The notes beneath the pieces are model-generated. The model saw only the letters and a list, made by a program, of their open reading frames with translations, had not been told where the DNA came from and did no database searches. Below are positions 1 to 10,239 of a stretch of 64,000 nucleotides of DNA, piece after piece; the stretch's first letter is position 1, and every line of letters starts with the position of its first letter. The position numbers and the translations under genes were made by a program. Origin of the DNA: Branchinecta lynchi. Lineage: Eukaryota; Arthropoda; Branchiopoda; Anostraca; Branchinectidae. The stretch is taken from contig JAKZAP010000007.1 of assembly GCA_023053575.1 (NCBI GenBank), forward strand, positions 17,513,508 to 17,577,507. The letters run 5' to 3'.

Positions 1-660
1 AGTTAAGGTACTTCCGGGTGGGCTAGGACGATGAAACTTGGCAGATGTATCACAGACCCGAAAAGATTAACTTGGAAATAGTCAGCTCCCCAATCCGACC
101 ATCGTGCGCTTGGAAGAGCGGGAATCCTGAATTTTGAGGCATATGACTTTTGAATGGGTGATCAGATCTTACTGAAACTTGATATTTCGAAAGAATTTGT
201 GTCTCGATGTCCCGTTTGAAGTCCGGACCGGATCCGATTGATGGGGGGGGGGGGGGCTGGAAATCTTGGGACAAGCTTACAATGGAGCGATCGGGATGAA
301 ACTTGATGGAAGGACCAAGCACAAGACTAGGTATATCAATGCCAGAACGGGACCGATTCGGGAACAGTGGGAGGAGTTGGAGGGGATCTGGAATTCCGGT
401 GTTTGCGAATTAAGGTACTTCCAGATTTGCTAGGACGATGAAACTTGGCCGGAACATTAGAGATTCGACAAGATTGGCTTAGAAATTATTACTTCCGGAT
501 CCGACCATCCCTCAAAGTAGGCTACTCGTCTTAACCGCAAAGTCCAAGCAATACTTTTGACCAAACGACACATTTCATGATTTCCGAAGGTCCATGATCG
601 TTTGTGCCACAGGTGTCTGTCAAAAATGAATTTCCAGCACCCTTTATTCATTCATATATT
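1..660 (+). repeat. Dispersed repeat family B, copy 1 (cut by window start)
   Basis: Two internal units are visible: the phrase GCTAGGACGATGAAACTTGG occurs near 28 and again near 430, followed each time by text on a following cytosine/guanine-rich 'Nnccgaccat' stretch and a poly-G run. The same phrases recur in the copies at 13790-14766, 35943-37560 and 62170-63156. From about 530 it passes into the 'cttaaccgcaaagt' tail also seen near 2165 and 37370. No coding capacity was seen. The left end is outside the window. Confidence 0.75.
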
Positions 661-858
661 CATACCACACAGACATAAATAAAAGGCAAGAAACAAGATC
701 CCTGAAGCTATCTTGTTGGGGGTCCACTACCTATACACTAATCTACATAGAAAATATTCACATTAGAATAATTATATCACACTAAAAGCATAAATACACT
801 AAACTAAAAAGAAGAAAATGCACTGAAAAGAAAGAAAAAGAAAGGGAAGGCGATAGTA

Positions 859-1678
859 GATGGGATCCCAAAAATCTAATATTTGATTCAAAAAAATTAG
901 GTCTTGTCTTTGCCAGACACAGTCTTCGCCAGGCTTTACTTCTGCCAAGCTTCCAGTTTCGCCCGAATTCCGAGCGAACTACTAGTCCAAAAATTCAAAA
1001 ACGAATCCAGCGTATCTCCTTATCCCTATAAAGAACATCTAATCAACTTTAAATAAAACTTTGACTTAAAAAAAAATCCGGTTACAAGTGGATTCCGGAC
1101 TAATTATATGTCCGGATAAAAAATGATTGTCATATACAGACTAAGCCTCTCTTCTTACCCCTTAATCTGTCATCTAATCAAACTTTTGCTTTTAACAAAT
1201 TTTCCGGTTTGGCCGGATTCCGGGCGAGCTAGTTGTTCGGCGAGAAAATAGTTTTCACCATCGTGTTCAGCATGTCTTCTTACCCCTCAACCGAACATTT
1301 AATCAACTTCAAATAAAACTTCTACTTTTAACCAACTTTCCGGTTTTTGCCGGATTACGGAGGAACTACTTGTCCGGCGAGAAAATGGTTTTCCCTATCG
1401 TGCTCAGAATGCCTTCTTATCCCACAATCGACTATCACATTAGCTGTTTAAAAATATTTTGTTTGTCCCTTAATTTGGATCCCCTCCTGCACCCCTAAGT
1501 GTAGGGCTACAGAGCCCATTTACGAACTTGACCTACCCTTGAACCAGTGAATCCTCAAACCAAACTTCATCAACATATCTCATTCCCTTCGAGAGTTATC
1601 GTGCTTACAGACAGACGAACATTTTTGCTTTGCGATGTCATAGGTATCCCTTCACTTACGTTTTGGGATCCCGAAAAT
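859..1678 (+). repeat. Dispersed repeat family A, copy 1
   Basis: The copy starts with GATGGGATCCCAAAAATC and ends with ACGTTTTGGGATCCCGAAAA. Inside, the motif CCGGATTCCGG.CGAACTA..TGTCCGG recurs at roughly 120-140 bp steps. The right part has an animal-repeat phrase (AAACTTCATCAACATATCTCATTCC) followed by a short GACAGACG run. The usual outermost 20 bases (AACAAGACCAAAGGTTTCGA) are missing on the left. It is non-coding. Confidence 0.8.
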
Positions 1679-1738
1679 AAAGAAGAGAATAAAAAATGAA
1701 AGAGAAAAAAAAAATGATGGGTAATACGGGTACATTAC

Positions 1739-1963
1739 CTACTTGTGAACTTGAGTGGAAAGGAGCAGACGCTGGAAAACGAAACGTAAAGTAAGGCGAG
1801 GAGGCGTATCAGATGGCAATGAATTCCATAAGGAGATAGAACGGTAAATTGGGGATCTTTGAGCAGCTGTGAATGAGCATCTTGGAACAGAATCTTTTCG
1901 AGAGGAACCTTGCTTACTTGAGGACAACGTCCTGATAAAGTAATGCTGTAGGGCTTCCGGCAA
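1739..1963 (-). pseudogene. Non-LTR retrotransposon ORF2, C-terminal remnant
   Basis: The minus-strand reading contains RSISLWNSLPSDTP followed by a short helix-like tail ending LLLSTQVHK and a stop. The I-x-LWNSLP motif followed by about 25 residues and a phenylalanine is the characteristic extreme C-terminus of ORF2 (after the reverse transcriptase) in CR1/Jockey/RTE-like LINEs. No reverse transcriptase core is found upstream, so this is a 5'-truncated copy, as is normal for target-primed retrotransposition. A T-rich stretch lies just past the stop on the minus strand. The family assignment rests on the motif alone. Confidence 0.55.
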
Positions 1964-2154
1964 AATTCTGTAAAAACCTCTATATTATCTTATTATTTAA
2001 ACTAGGATATACGACCAACTAGGGTCAAACAAATGACAAAATAAGCTAAGCAAAGATTATGTTTAGCAGTGGTGGTATCAAGCACCTGTATCTACGTATA
2101 GGTAGGTTGAAATAGTTGAAAGGTAAAGTTGTTGACTTTACTGCTCTGTTCTTA

Positions 2155-2640
2155 AAGGGCGCATCTTAACCGAAAAGTGACCAAAAAAATACTTCTGACC
2201 AAACGATTTATATTCATAATCCCCAAGGGCCCGCGATCATTTTTGCCTCAAGGGTGTGAATTCCTTAAAGTACAAACAATACTCTAGAGCAAAGTATCCA
2301 TTAGTATGACCCCGATGAGCACATCATCATTATTGCCTCAGGGGTTTTGCCTATAGATGAATTTCTAGCGCCCTTAAAGTGCACACACTTAGGTGTGGCT
2401 TTAAAGTGGTAGGCTTAAAGTGCATCACAGCCCATGGCAAAAATAAAATGCTTTATACCGAACGATACATCCTCATGATATCCAAGGGCCCAAGTTCATT
2501 CTTACCTCAGGGGTTTTGCCTACAAGTGATCAGAACCAACCCACGAATTGGCAAATTCCTGCTTTCATCCTCTGACACAGCCTTGCAAGAGGTGCAAGGG
2601 CCATATGAGCTTCTAGCTTTTCTTTGAAAAACAGATGTTT
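2155..2640 (+). repeat. Dispersed repeat related to the distal part of family B
   Basis: It opens with GCATCTTAACCGAAAAGTG and contains three diverged sub-units, each with a phrase like 'ccgaacgat..a..catgat..ccaagggcc' and 'cctcaggggttttgcct'. It ends with 'gcaagggccatatgagcttctag'. The same tail follows family B near 37370-37560, and the first part follows B at 510-660. This suggests that B plus this segment form one larger element. The 82-codon reading frame over it is not conserved between copies and is not called. Confidence 0.55.
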
Positions 2641-2864
2641 GAGATGGTGAATAAGAATTTTGTGAGGTCAGTACTGAGTTTGGTTATGTTTTAAAGCCTG
2701 ATTTTGAGAAAAAGGAATCTTTTTCATTGTGGTTATGATTTTTTGTTTCCAAGTAATAACAATGTATAATTAAGTAGAAACAATTAGAATAAAAAAACGA
2801 TTCCCCAAGGAGTCCTCGGGGAACGGCGACAATACGCCTCTAGGCGTATCCGTGTTCAGCATAA

Positions 2865-3163
2865 AACAAGACCAAAGGTTTCGATGGGATCCCAAAAATC
2901 CAATATCTGATCCAGACAACTGGGTCTTGTCTTAACCAGATCCAGTCATCGCCAGACTCCTTGAAGATTTTTACTATTAAAATTCAGAAACAGATTAAGG
3001 CCAAATAGCTAATCATCTGAGAAAACCAAGTTCAGATGGATTCATCATGTGTGTTACCCCTATAAGTCATGTCTGTTTTGATGAAAACTTCCTGCCACTT
3101 CAGCCGGGCAACTTTTGCGATGTCATAGGTATCCCTCCACTTACGTTTTGGGATCCCAAAAAC
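2865..3163 (+). repeat. Dispersed repeat family A, copy 2 (short, internally deleted)
   Basis: Left end AACAAGACCAAAGGTTTCG, then GATGGGATCCCAAAAATCC; right end CCACTTACGTTTTGGGATCC. The ~138 bp CCGGATTCC units are absent, so this is a ~300 bp deletion derivative with both termini intact. That shows which parts are the true ends of the family. Confidence 0.75.
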
Positions 3164-3894
3164 AGGAAAAGGCAAGGCAGAAAAAAACACAAAAAAACAC
3201 GCTATAAAAGGGTGGGGGTGTCCTGAAAGCAGAAGCTCCAAAGACAACCCGTGGTGGTATCCATTGCTATTGTTTTCTCTCGTCGTGTCGGATTTTTTCT
3301 CTTAAGGAGTATCATGTTCAGAAAAGATGGATTGGGGTGCGTAGGGGCTGTCACTGGAGCAACCCCCAGCGGAGCGAAGTCACATGCGGATGCTATTTTG
3401 AATCTCCCGTCTGACCTCATTAATCAACTTTTCGAATATGTACAATAACAGTCTCAAGATGTTGCCACCGTTAACGAGGGTGTCGTAAAGCATCCGGATC
3501 ATCGAAATTGTAGCAGGTGACTAGCGATGGGATCTCAAAGTAGCCGTATAAAAAGGGACGTGTTGGTTGTCAAGTGCCACTTCGTCAGATTATAGTGGGG
3601 TCGTCGCGATATTTGACTACAGTTTTCGTTCAAAATATTTGGCAAGACGAGACATCTATGACAGCGAAAAATGGTCACGAAATGTTGAAAAGGAAAATAT
3701 TGATGCATCGAAAAACTGAAATATCACGCAGCACTAGTTTTCTAGTAAACCATGTACGTAGAGGGCTTACAAGTTACTTACTGGTCAGTGTGATAGCTTC
3801 TGTGTGATTCTTGTGCGGCATTTTCACAAATCTGTGACGAAACAGTCGGATTTTGACTCTACTTGGCTATTTAATCAGCTGACCAGACTGTATC
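3164..3894. other. No gene recognised
   Basis: Short open frames of 65-77 codons overlap here on both strands, but they have no recognisable motif and no convincing splice sites. A segment near 3350-3400 (GGAGCAACCCCCAGCGGAGC) is GC-richer than its surroundings. Nothing else can be assigned. Confidence 0.5.
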
Positions 3895-4544
3895 CGTTTT
3901 TGGGATCCCGAAAACGTAAGTGGAAAGTTGGTAAAAGTTGTCCGTCTGTCTGTGCGTCTGCCTGTCTGTTAGAACGGTAAATCTCGAGGGATTGAGATAT
4001 TTTGTTCAAATTTGGCATGAGGACTCTTCGGGTCAAAGTACAGGTCAAGTTCTAAGATCGGCTCTGTAGCCCTATATTTAGAGGTGGGTGGGGGAGGGGG
4101 GGGGGGTCAGATTAAGTGACGATAATTAGATAGTCGGTTAGGAGAAGACATGCTGTTTAAAATAAAAGCTTTATTTGAACTTGATAAGATGTTCTACTCA
4201 GGGGTAAGAAGACATGATGAATCTGTATATGAAAATCATTTTCTACGCGGGGTAAGGAGGTGTGCTGAATTCATTTTTGAGCTTTTTTTAACGGACAAAG
4301 TTCAGCCAGAATCCGGCTGAAACAGGAAATTTGGCAGAAGTAAGGCAGCTGGAAGTTTTGATTACTTTAATCTACCACATATAGGGGTAAACATACATGC
4401 TGAATCCGTATCTGAACTTTGCTTTCTCAGATGCAGGCATTATCTGATTCTAAACTTTAATAGTAAAAATTTTCGAGGAGTCTGACCAAGACCGGATATC
4501 TACCATGAAATTTTTGGGATCCAATCGAAACCTTTGGTATTGTT
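3895..4544 (-). repeat. Dispersed repeat family A, copy 3 (inverted)
   Basis: Read on the minus strand it begins AACAATACCAAAGGTTTCG at 4544 and ends with ACGTTTTCGGGATCCCAAAA at 3895. The TGTCTGTCTG microsatellite-like run and the rest of the family A right half are present near 3940-4080, followed by a poly-G tract at about 4095-4107. Only some CCGGATTCC units remain. Confidence 0.75.
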
Positions 4545-4554
4545 GTTTAGCTGA

Positions 4555-4695
4555 CTAAACATTGTGTTGGGGAAGTTAGTGATGAGCGTGTGGTCTAAGA
4601 TTGGTGAAGACATGAATCTTCCAGTTGATGAAATAACAATCAGAATAAAAGCAAGTAAAATTGTTCAGACAGTCTACATGAATGGTACAGTAGAG
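4555..4695 (+). CDS. Putative coding exon, unknown protein
   Basis: An open frame runs from a stop at 4552 to the splice-donor-like GAG|GTATGC at 4695/4696. From the ATG at 4582 it gives 38 residues beginning MSVWSKIGEDMNLPVDEI, with regular amphipathic spacing. The W..IG..L.LP..E pattern loosely resembles the trihelix of MADF or Myb/SANT-like DNA-binding domains, but that is a weak impression from a short fragment. No good acceptor lies upstream, so if real it would be a first coding exon. It sits directly beside an A element and overlaps the left arm of a 21 bp inverted repeat, so it could also belong to a transposon. Confidence 0.22.
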
Positions 4696-5156
4696 GTATG
4701 CTTATTTTAACACTTTTTTAACTGTTCCACTACCTTGGCTTTCTTACTTGCATATAAAAAAGAAAAATAACAAACTTGATATCAGCTAACAGCCAACTAT
4801 TTCAGGGTTATCCTAGCACACACTCGAAGCAGAAATTCAATTAAATTTCTTTGATTTTGAATTTATTAAAACGTCCTTCCTCTTTTGAAGGCATCCTGAC
4901 GGTTCGGACCGCCATCTTCTCCATTGAAGGTGCGTTCCTCCCGGCAAACATTTCAAATTATAAAAACAAAACAGAGGTGTCAGCTGAGTCACTTTCAGAG
5001 GTGAATGGTGAATTAGCAAAATATTCAAAAAGTGACAAAAGCGTGAGTGATTATTACTAGTATTTATAGGAAAAAATCCCTCGTTTTGCTTTTAGTTTTG
5101 TCTTCGGCGATCGTTCACTGTTTGCAAACGTTCACATAAGCATACCTCTACTGTAC
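4685..5156. repeat. Segment bounded by a 21 bp perfect inverted repeat
   Basis: GTACAGTAGAGGTATGCTTA(T) at 4685-4705 is repeated in reverse complement at 5136-5156. The ends could be terminal inverted repeats of a ~472 bp element, but no clear flanking target duplication is visible. The interior holds a 69-codon plus-strand frame (4851-5060) rich in Ser, Lys and Glu that follows a possible acceptor (CCAACTATTTCAG at about 4805). I could not assign a function to it. Confidence 0.4.
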
Positions 5157-5159
5157 TCC

Positions 5160-6090
5160 AATGATGATAAGTTTAAGCTCACGGAAGCAATTCAGGTATT
5201 CTGCTTTCTCGGAATCTGGAGAAAAGAGTGACAGGCAATAAGACAAGGGGTTAGTGAATCTTCAATCAACAACTTGAAGAGAATGTATGTGTATTTCTGT
5301 CATTGTTTGGGACATTTTGTTTGTCAGAATGAAAAGGTTACAGATCGGGAAAGAGGGAGCACGTTGTCTGAAGCTACACTGCCGTTAAGTTCCATAACCT
5401 TGATGTTACAGAAAAAGTGTGTTATTCGCCTTTGAATCTTGCGTTACAGTAAAGCATAACAGCAAGTATGGTCTGCAACGTTACTGTTTGCGAAAACAAA
5501 GAACTTACAAGGTCGTAACGGAAATATTTTGGCACGTCAATAGCCTAGATAGTGTTTTATCTCATATTTTGCAGTGCCGATCTTTCTGGAAACCGATGTT
5601 CTGGACTATGTTGCATGTTTCGGAAAAAATAACTTTCCGTTCCGCAGTACTAAACATTTATAGCGACTGTGGAACGGCTTGTTTTCATCTCGTGTCCAAC
5701 GACGTCAGAGCTGGGAAACGGTACGCTGGTTCCCAGTTGACGTAATATTTTTGTTCCAACACGTCGAGAAACACGCCAGGTTTTTCACAATCGGAATCTG
5801 CATTTTGTCAGAATTCGTACGAGAAAGTTAAAAGGTGAGCTCTATCGGACAGAATTGGTTGGCATAGTAGAATAGTATTTACTGATCAGAAGTAACTATC
5901 ACAGCGTTACCGCCTAATTTGACCTTTTCTTCCTAAGAAATAAAGAAAATACACTTAAATAACTTTTCATAATTTAAGAAAAGATGCTCAATATCTTTCA
6001 TGTAAAGGGGCCACTTTGTGTTAGTTCTGGGATTTTTTCTCACTCATCAAAAGGTGAGAACCTGTCTGTAATGCCTACCTATCTGCCAGA
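5160..6090. other. No firm gene; one weak exon-like stretch
   Basis: The longest frame (5419-5745, 108 codons, +) shows no domain. A different frame after the acceptor-like CATATTTTGCAG ending at 5574 reads PIFLETDVLDYVACFGKNN and stops near 5664, which would fit a phase-1 exon, but no transcript-end signal follows. I therefore do not call a gene. Confidence 0.4.
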
Positions 6091-6096
6091 GACGAC

Positions 6097-6270
6097 CAGT
6101 GTGGTGGTCGTAATGCTTAAGTATATACAGTACTTAAGTAATTACGTAAGTACAAAGTCTTACTATTTGTACTCCACTTAAGTAAACAAATTTTTTAAGT
6201 ACTTTATACTCGTACTTTAGTAAAGTTATAGAAGTACTGGAGGGTAAATAAGTACGCAAGTATTTTCATG
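6097..6270. repeat. AAGTACTT-type repeat, hAT-like
   Basis: The stretch starts CAGTGTGGTGGTCGTAATGC and continues with repeated AAGTACTT / GTACTTAAGTA phrases on both strands. This pattern is typical of non-autonomous hAT elements with a CAGTG start and an internal array of short inverted motifs. No target duplication was recognised, so the borders are uncertain. Confidence 0.35.
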
Positions 6271-6357
6271 ACAATGAAGTGAAGCACTCGAATAGCAGGA
6301 CACTCAGTGCTATGTTTATCATCCTTCCTGAATCTGCATGGACATGAGGGATACGGC

Positions 6358-6547
6358 CAAGGCCGTATCCAGGGGGGGGGGGGTAGGGGGTTGACCCCCC
6401 CCCCCCCCCGAAAATTACAAAAGTAACCATTTTGTAGGCTTTTCCCTCTGATCTATGTGTTTTTTGTACTTCTTTGTCCGACCCGCAGGCGAAAACCACC
6501 CCCGAAAGGCCCCCCCCCACCGAAATAAATTCCTGGATACGGGCCTG
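6358..6547 (+). mobile_element. hAT-type MITE, copy a
   Basis: Ends CAAGGCCGTATCCAGG and CCTGGATACGGGCCTG are inverted repeats of each other. The 8 bases before it (GATACGGC, 6350-6357) and after it (GATACGGT, 6548-6555) match at 7 of 8, giving an 8 bp target duplication as in hAT elements. The interior has poly-G and poly-C tracts and the phrase ACAAAAGTAACCATTTTGTA. It is non-coding, so it would need a transposase from elsewhere. Confidence 0.85.
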
Positions 6548-7018
6548 GATACGGTAATTCTTTCTGTACATAATATAGCCCTGGATGATGGTTACCAGAA
6601 AAGCTATGTACTAAATCTACTAAAGATTTAGCGTAGAGCTCACAACATATTGATAATTGATAGTTTCCTTTCTGTAGACAGTTCCGTAGCTTTTGGTAAG
6701 CCCCCCCCCCCCCCCACGGGCCACCACTAATGGAACGGGCTTGGGGTTGGGACAACCCTGACTGTTCGAGAATGTGTCACCTTTTTTCGGTACTGGTAGA
6801 GATTGCAGGAATAAAACCGTTTAGGTTTCTTTTTTTTTATTCGAATGAATGGAACTCCCTCAGAATACGTCTGGTCAAACGGACAGCCAATAAATGATAT
6901 GTGCCCTCACGTGGGATACTAATGCCTGTCGTTTTTCGTTGTTGATGAGAAGGACCGAAAGACCGCCACATTAAAGCCCCAGCTAACTATAATACGTTTA
7001 CCACCGTTAAAATGATTC

Positions 7019-7072
7019 GCAATACTCTTAAGTTAATTTTAATTAATCAATACTCTTAAGTTAATTTTAAGG
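7019..7072. repeat. Short tandem repeat, 28 bp unit
   Basis: CAATACTCTTAAGTTAATTT occurs twice in a row with a short TTAAT linker. The sequence is AT-rich and otherwise featureless. Confidence 0.6.
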
Positions 7073-7228
7073 TAAAAAGTGGTTAGAATATAAAGCCTCC
7101 CACAGGATTTTTGTATTTTATGTGGTTGTTGAGTTTTTTTGCATAATCTAGTTTGTTGTTTTTTTTTCAAGTAAAAAATATCTGAATCTAAAAATCTGAA
7201 TCTGAAATCTTGATGACTAACTCTTCTT

Positions 7229-7410
7229 GCCGATGCAAAACCGCCCTGTAATTAGCGGAAGAGCCGGAAGCGGTATCACAGCTGCTCTCAGACATCGCCG
7301 TGATTGGGTTACACAGATTGAGTTGTTGAGTTTGAGTCGTTTTGGCTACGTTTTCTCGTTCTTCCCGAGGATCACTGGCCTGTTTAGAACTTAGTCATAT
7401 AGAGTATTAC
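7229..7410 (+). repeat. Dispersed repeat family D, copy 1
   Basis: It starts GACTAACTCTTCTTGC and ends near ACTTAGTCATATAGAGTATT. It matches 42832-43020 (same strand) and 8454-8600 (opposite strand). With the last copy it forms an inverted pair around the A fragment at 7845-8200. Confidence 0.6.
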
Positions 7411-7559
7411 CTCGGGTTATAGGAACATTGATACCCCTGCAAGATTCAGAAAAACGGGATTCCACTTAAGCTAAGAAGGTGAAACTGGGCAGGTGTGTTG
7501 GTTATTCTTTTCTATAGTTTTGCGTCAGTCTTTCTGTCTGTGAGTGTGTGACGGTTCAA

Positions 7560-7740
7560 GAATAAAATATTCTTATTGTTGTTATATCCCGAATCCAAAA
7601 ATCGGTGGGTTTATGGAGCAAGACGGAATACTGTGGAATGCTGATCTCCCAAGTGCGTGATCCGATTCGAGTTTTACTTGGTATTTTGAATCTGCGTATG
7701 ACCAGGAAAGCCACTTGAACCATATGAGCTATCAGCTCCC
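7560..7740 (-). mobile_element. tRNA-derived SINE-like sequence
   Basis: On the minus strand an A-box-like GATAGCTCATATGG (7732 to 7719) is followed about 50 bases on by a B-box-like AACTCGAATCGG (7672 to 7661). This is the spacing of the internal RNA polymerase III promoter in tRNA-derived SINEs. An A/T-rich tail follows at 7560-7580. I could not fold a proper tRNA from it, so a functional tRNA gene is unlikely. Confidence 0.4.
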
Positions 7741-7844
7741 GTCTAATTTCTCTCTTAGACTAATTCCTTTTGGCTACTGAATTGCTAAATAACCATCGCC
7801 CGTTAGAACTCTAAATTAAGGTTGGTAATATGTTAACTGATACA

Positions 7845-8200
7845 GCAAGACCAAAGGTTTCGATGGGATCCCCAAAGACTGAATATTTTATTGGACTTCA
7901 TGATCCAGACAGCTGGGTTGGGTCTTGTAGATTTACGGTCTTTGCCGGACCACTTTTGCATGCTATATTTATCAATCATCAACCGCTTGAAAATGTGCAA
8001 ACATGATACCGTTGTGGAGTTTTTGACAAATTACGATCAAACAACTAATCAGATGAGAAAACCAAGTTCAGATATTGGTTCAGCACGCATGTTTACCCTA
8101 TATCTCATATCTACTCGACTTTAGAAAAGTCTTTTACTTCGACGAAATTCCTCGTTTTAAATGTATCCCGGGCGAACTGTGTGCAGAGAAAAAGAGCTGG
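7845..8200 (+). repeat. Dispersed repeat family A, copy 4 (3'-truncated)
   Basis: Left end GCAAGACCAAAGGTTTCG then ATGGGATCCCCAAAG. It follows family A through the 'agatgagaaaaccaagttcag' segment and one CCGGGCGAACT unit near 8168, then matching stops. The terminal GTTTTGGGATCCC is missing. Overlapping 73-97 codon frames here are by-products of the repeat. Confidence 0.65.
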
Positions 8201-8453
8201 TGAGACTGAGAGGCGAACTAAGAACCTTTCGATCCAAATTTTGCAAGTGCCGTATGAGACTTTGGCTCTTGTTGGAAACACGTTACGACTATCTTTTATA
8301 TCGCCGGCTCTTTATAGGAACGAGCTGTCAATCAACTCGCATGATTTTGGGAACTCAGGAAAGCAGTGGCGGAGTACAATAGCTTGGAAATCAGAAACCT
8401 CCAACACCGCAATCCTATTGGCTACCCCTTTTCTGGTCATTAACAAGAACGAT

Positions 8454-8600
8454 AAGAATACTCTATATGACTAAGTCCAAAACACGCCAGTGATTCTCAG
8501 GAAGAAGGAGTAAACGTGTCCGCAACGACTCAAACTCAATGACTCAGATCCTGAGCCAGCGCAGCTGCGACACCGTTTCTTCCGTTTTTCCGAAGGTACC
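8454..8600 (-). repeat. Dispersed repeat family D, copy 2 (inverted)
   Basis: Reverse-complement match to 7229-7410, including ATACTCTATATGACTAAGT and the 'gactcaaactcaatgactcag' stretch. Its shared CATATAGAGTATT edge faces copy 1. Confidence 0.55.
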
Positions 8601-8714
8601 CGGAGATTCTGCATCGGAAGGGAGAGATAGTCATCAAGTGTAGGCTATTGCTGGCAGGTTAGATCAACTTTATAACCCTGCTATAACGAAGGAAACAGCC
8701 CTTTGATATTTCAA

Positions 8715-9165
8715 TCCCTGGGTTGCTTAAAGGATCTCCCGCACTGTTTATGTTCCGGTATTTTGGAATAATTCAATACATTTAAAGTTAGGCTCTGCTT
8801 TTAAGAAATCGTCCACGGCTTTGGCCACTTTAAGACTTTTCCAGGCCCGTTGATTTCTAGCAAAAACGGAAAAATTACACAATCATTTTTTCGAATTAAT
8901 CAACCTCTCGCAAACAACAATTGGAAGCATGATACGCACCGAAGGTAGCGAAACAAGGCATGTGAGGAAATCAGTGCGAGGTGTAATGGACACTTCATTG
9001 TTGTATGAAGTTAATTTTCCCCTATAGATTTCTGGTTTCTGGGTTTAAGAATGGAAGGACGGTTGTAGGAGTAGGTTACAATACATAAGTAGTATAGGTA
9101 AGAGAGGTCCTTCAAAGTAGTGTAGCTTAAAGTATGACTGGTTCGATTGGAGGCTAGGTGGCGCA
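8715..9165 (+). repeat. Dispersed repeat family F, copy 1
   Basis: Diagnostic phrases are GCACTGTTTATGTTCC, GGCTCTGCTTTTAA, CACGGCTTTGG, GATACGCACCGAAGGTAGCG and, further on, GGTTTAAGAATGGAAGGACGG. They recur in the same order near 26089, 26427 and 27372, and inverted near 41725 and 51905. It is about 400 bp and non-coding; I found no inverted termini and cannot classify it. Confidence 0.65.
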
Positions 9166-9609
9166 ATCTAATCAGCTCGAGCTTCGAGAAATAATTTGTC
9201 AAGCTCTTTAGTTGACCTTCAAAATACCAACAAGATTCCGTTTTCATTTTTAGTAGGCTATTAATTTTAAAGGCGCACCATTGCCAAAAAGGTTTGATCA
9301 AAGTGATTACGTAAGCGAATGTTTTGAAAATCTTAAGTGACTACGACACAATTTTCTATAGTTCGTTCTTCTTTTTCGTGCGTGGTAAATTGTTAATTTG
9401 ATTATTATGCAATCGCGGATGACGATATCAGAGCACCAGCAGCGCCTTGTGGGCAAGGGGGAGAAGGAAATAATTTCTTTATTCCATGTTCATCTTGTCG
9501 TTTCAAATACAGCCCGAGTTCGAGATAGGGTGAGCGCAGCAATCTTTCTGTCTGAAAATCCGTTTTCTGTCAATTTTTGCACAGTTCATTAATGACGCAA
9601 CCAAAAATG

Positions 9610-9771
9610 GTCGAATCCCCCCCCCCCGCAGTATGTTAGTGGGAGGGGGGGGGTAGGGGGTTGGATCCCTCCCCCCCCTCGAAACATACACAAATAATCA
9701 TTTTTATAGTCTTTTCCCTCTGATCTCTGTCATTTTTGTCCCCCCCCCCCCGATTCCTGGATACGGTCCTG
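9610..9771 (+). mobile_element. hAT-type MITE, copy c (left end lost)
   Basis: It retains the core GAAACATACACAAATAATCA..CTTTTCCCTCTGATCTCTGTC and the right end ATTCCTGGATACGGTCCTG. The left GGCCGTATCC terminus is missing or scrambled within poly-C sequence. Confidence 0.65.
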
Positions 9772-9876
9772 GCTGTATGGTATGAAGCAGAAACAGTGTA
9801 TTTAGGCCTTTTCAAGACAAAACTTATTAAATGTCAAAAGATTAAGAATGAACTTTGTTCTGAACAAAAAACAAGA

Positions 9877-9882
9877 TTTATT
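9877..9882 (-). terminator. Polyadenylation signal AATAAA overlapping a stop codon
   Basis: On the minus strand GAATAAATC places the TAA stop of the adjacent exon candidate inside an AATAAA hexamer. It is followed 6-20 bases on by a T-rich/GT stretch (CTTGTTTTTTGTTC), which is the usual layout of a 3' processing site. This assumes the exon is real. Confidence 0.35.
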
Positions 9883-10025
9883 CCGAGCGGTAGTCACCTG
9901 ACTTGCCGGTGCTGATGATGACTTGGGCACCTGCCCGCATGCTTGGCAAGGGCGGCTTGCCAACCGTCACCGTTACGGAAGCTCTCGTATTGGCTCCCGC
10001 GCACGGGCAGTCGGTATCGAGCCGG
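9878..10025 (-). CDS. Putative 3'-terminal exon, unknown extracellular-type protein
   Basis: The minus-strand frame is open from 10025 to a TAA at 9878-9880 and encodes about 49 residues. They include DCPCAGANTRASVTVTVGKP, a Gly/Ala-rich segment and the ending GKSGDYRSE. The stretch is clearly richer in GC than its flanks. The alternating small/Thr/Val pattern ASVTVTV resembles the last strand of an Ig or fibronectin-like fold, and the preceding Cys pair would suit an extracellular protein, but no family can be named. A pyrimidine tract (TTCTCTCTCACTCTAAG) gives a possible, non-ideal AAG acceptor at 10026. The plus-strand frame over the same bases looks less protein-like. Confidence 0.33.
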
Positions 10026-10239
10026 CTTAGAGTGAGAGAGAACGACAGTCCTTCTCTGAGACTTCTAGTCTTTGCCCGGAGCTATGGTATAGTGTGGCCT
10101 TAACGAAAAGACAAGCATAGCGTAGTGCTCAATATCGGTCTAAAGTGATAGGTCTACTGTGATAAATCTCAGAGTTAAAGGACTCAGTGATGGGTAAGAA
10201 AGGACGCCGTACTAAGTGGAGAAAGCTGTCGATGGGTAA

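Noticed and set aside
10190..10235. Tiny plus-strand first exon MGKKGRRTKWRKLSM followed by a GTAAGTC donor
   Set aside because: Only 15 residues, with a second donor-like GATGGGTAAG at its own start codon; no acceptor or promoter context, so chance is the simplest reading.
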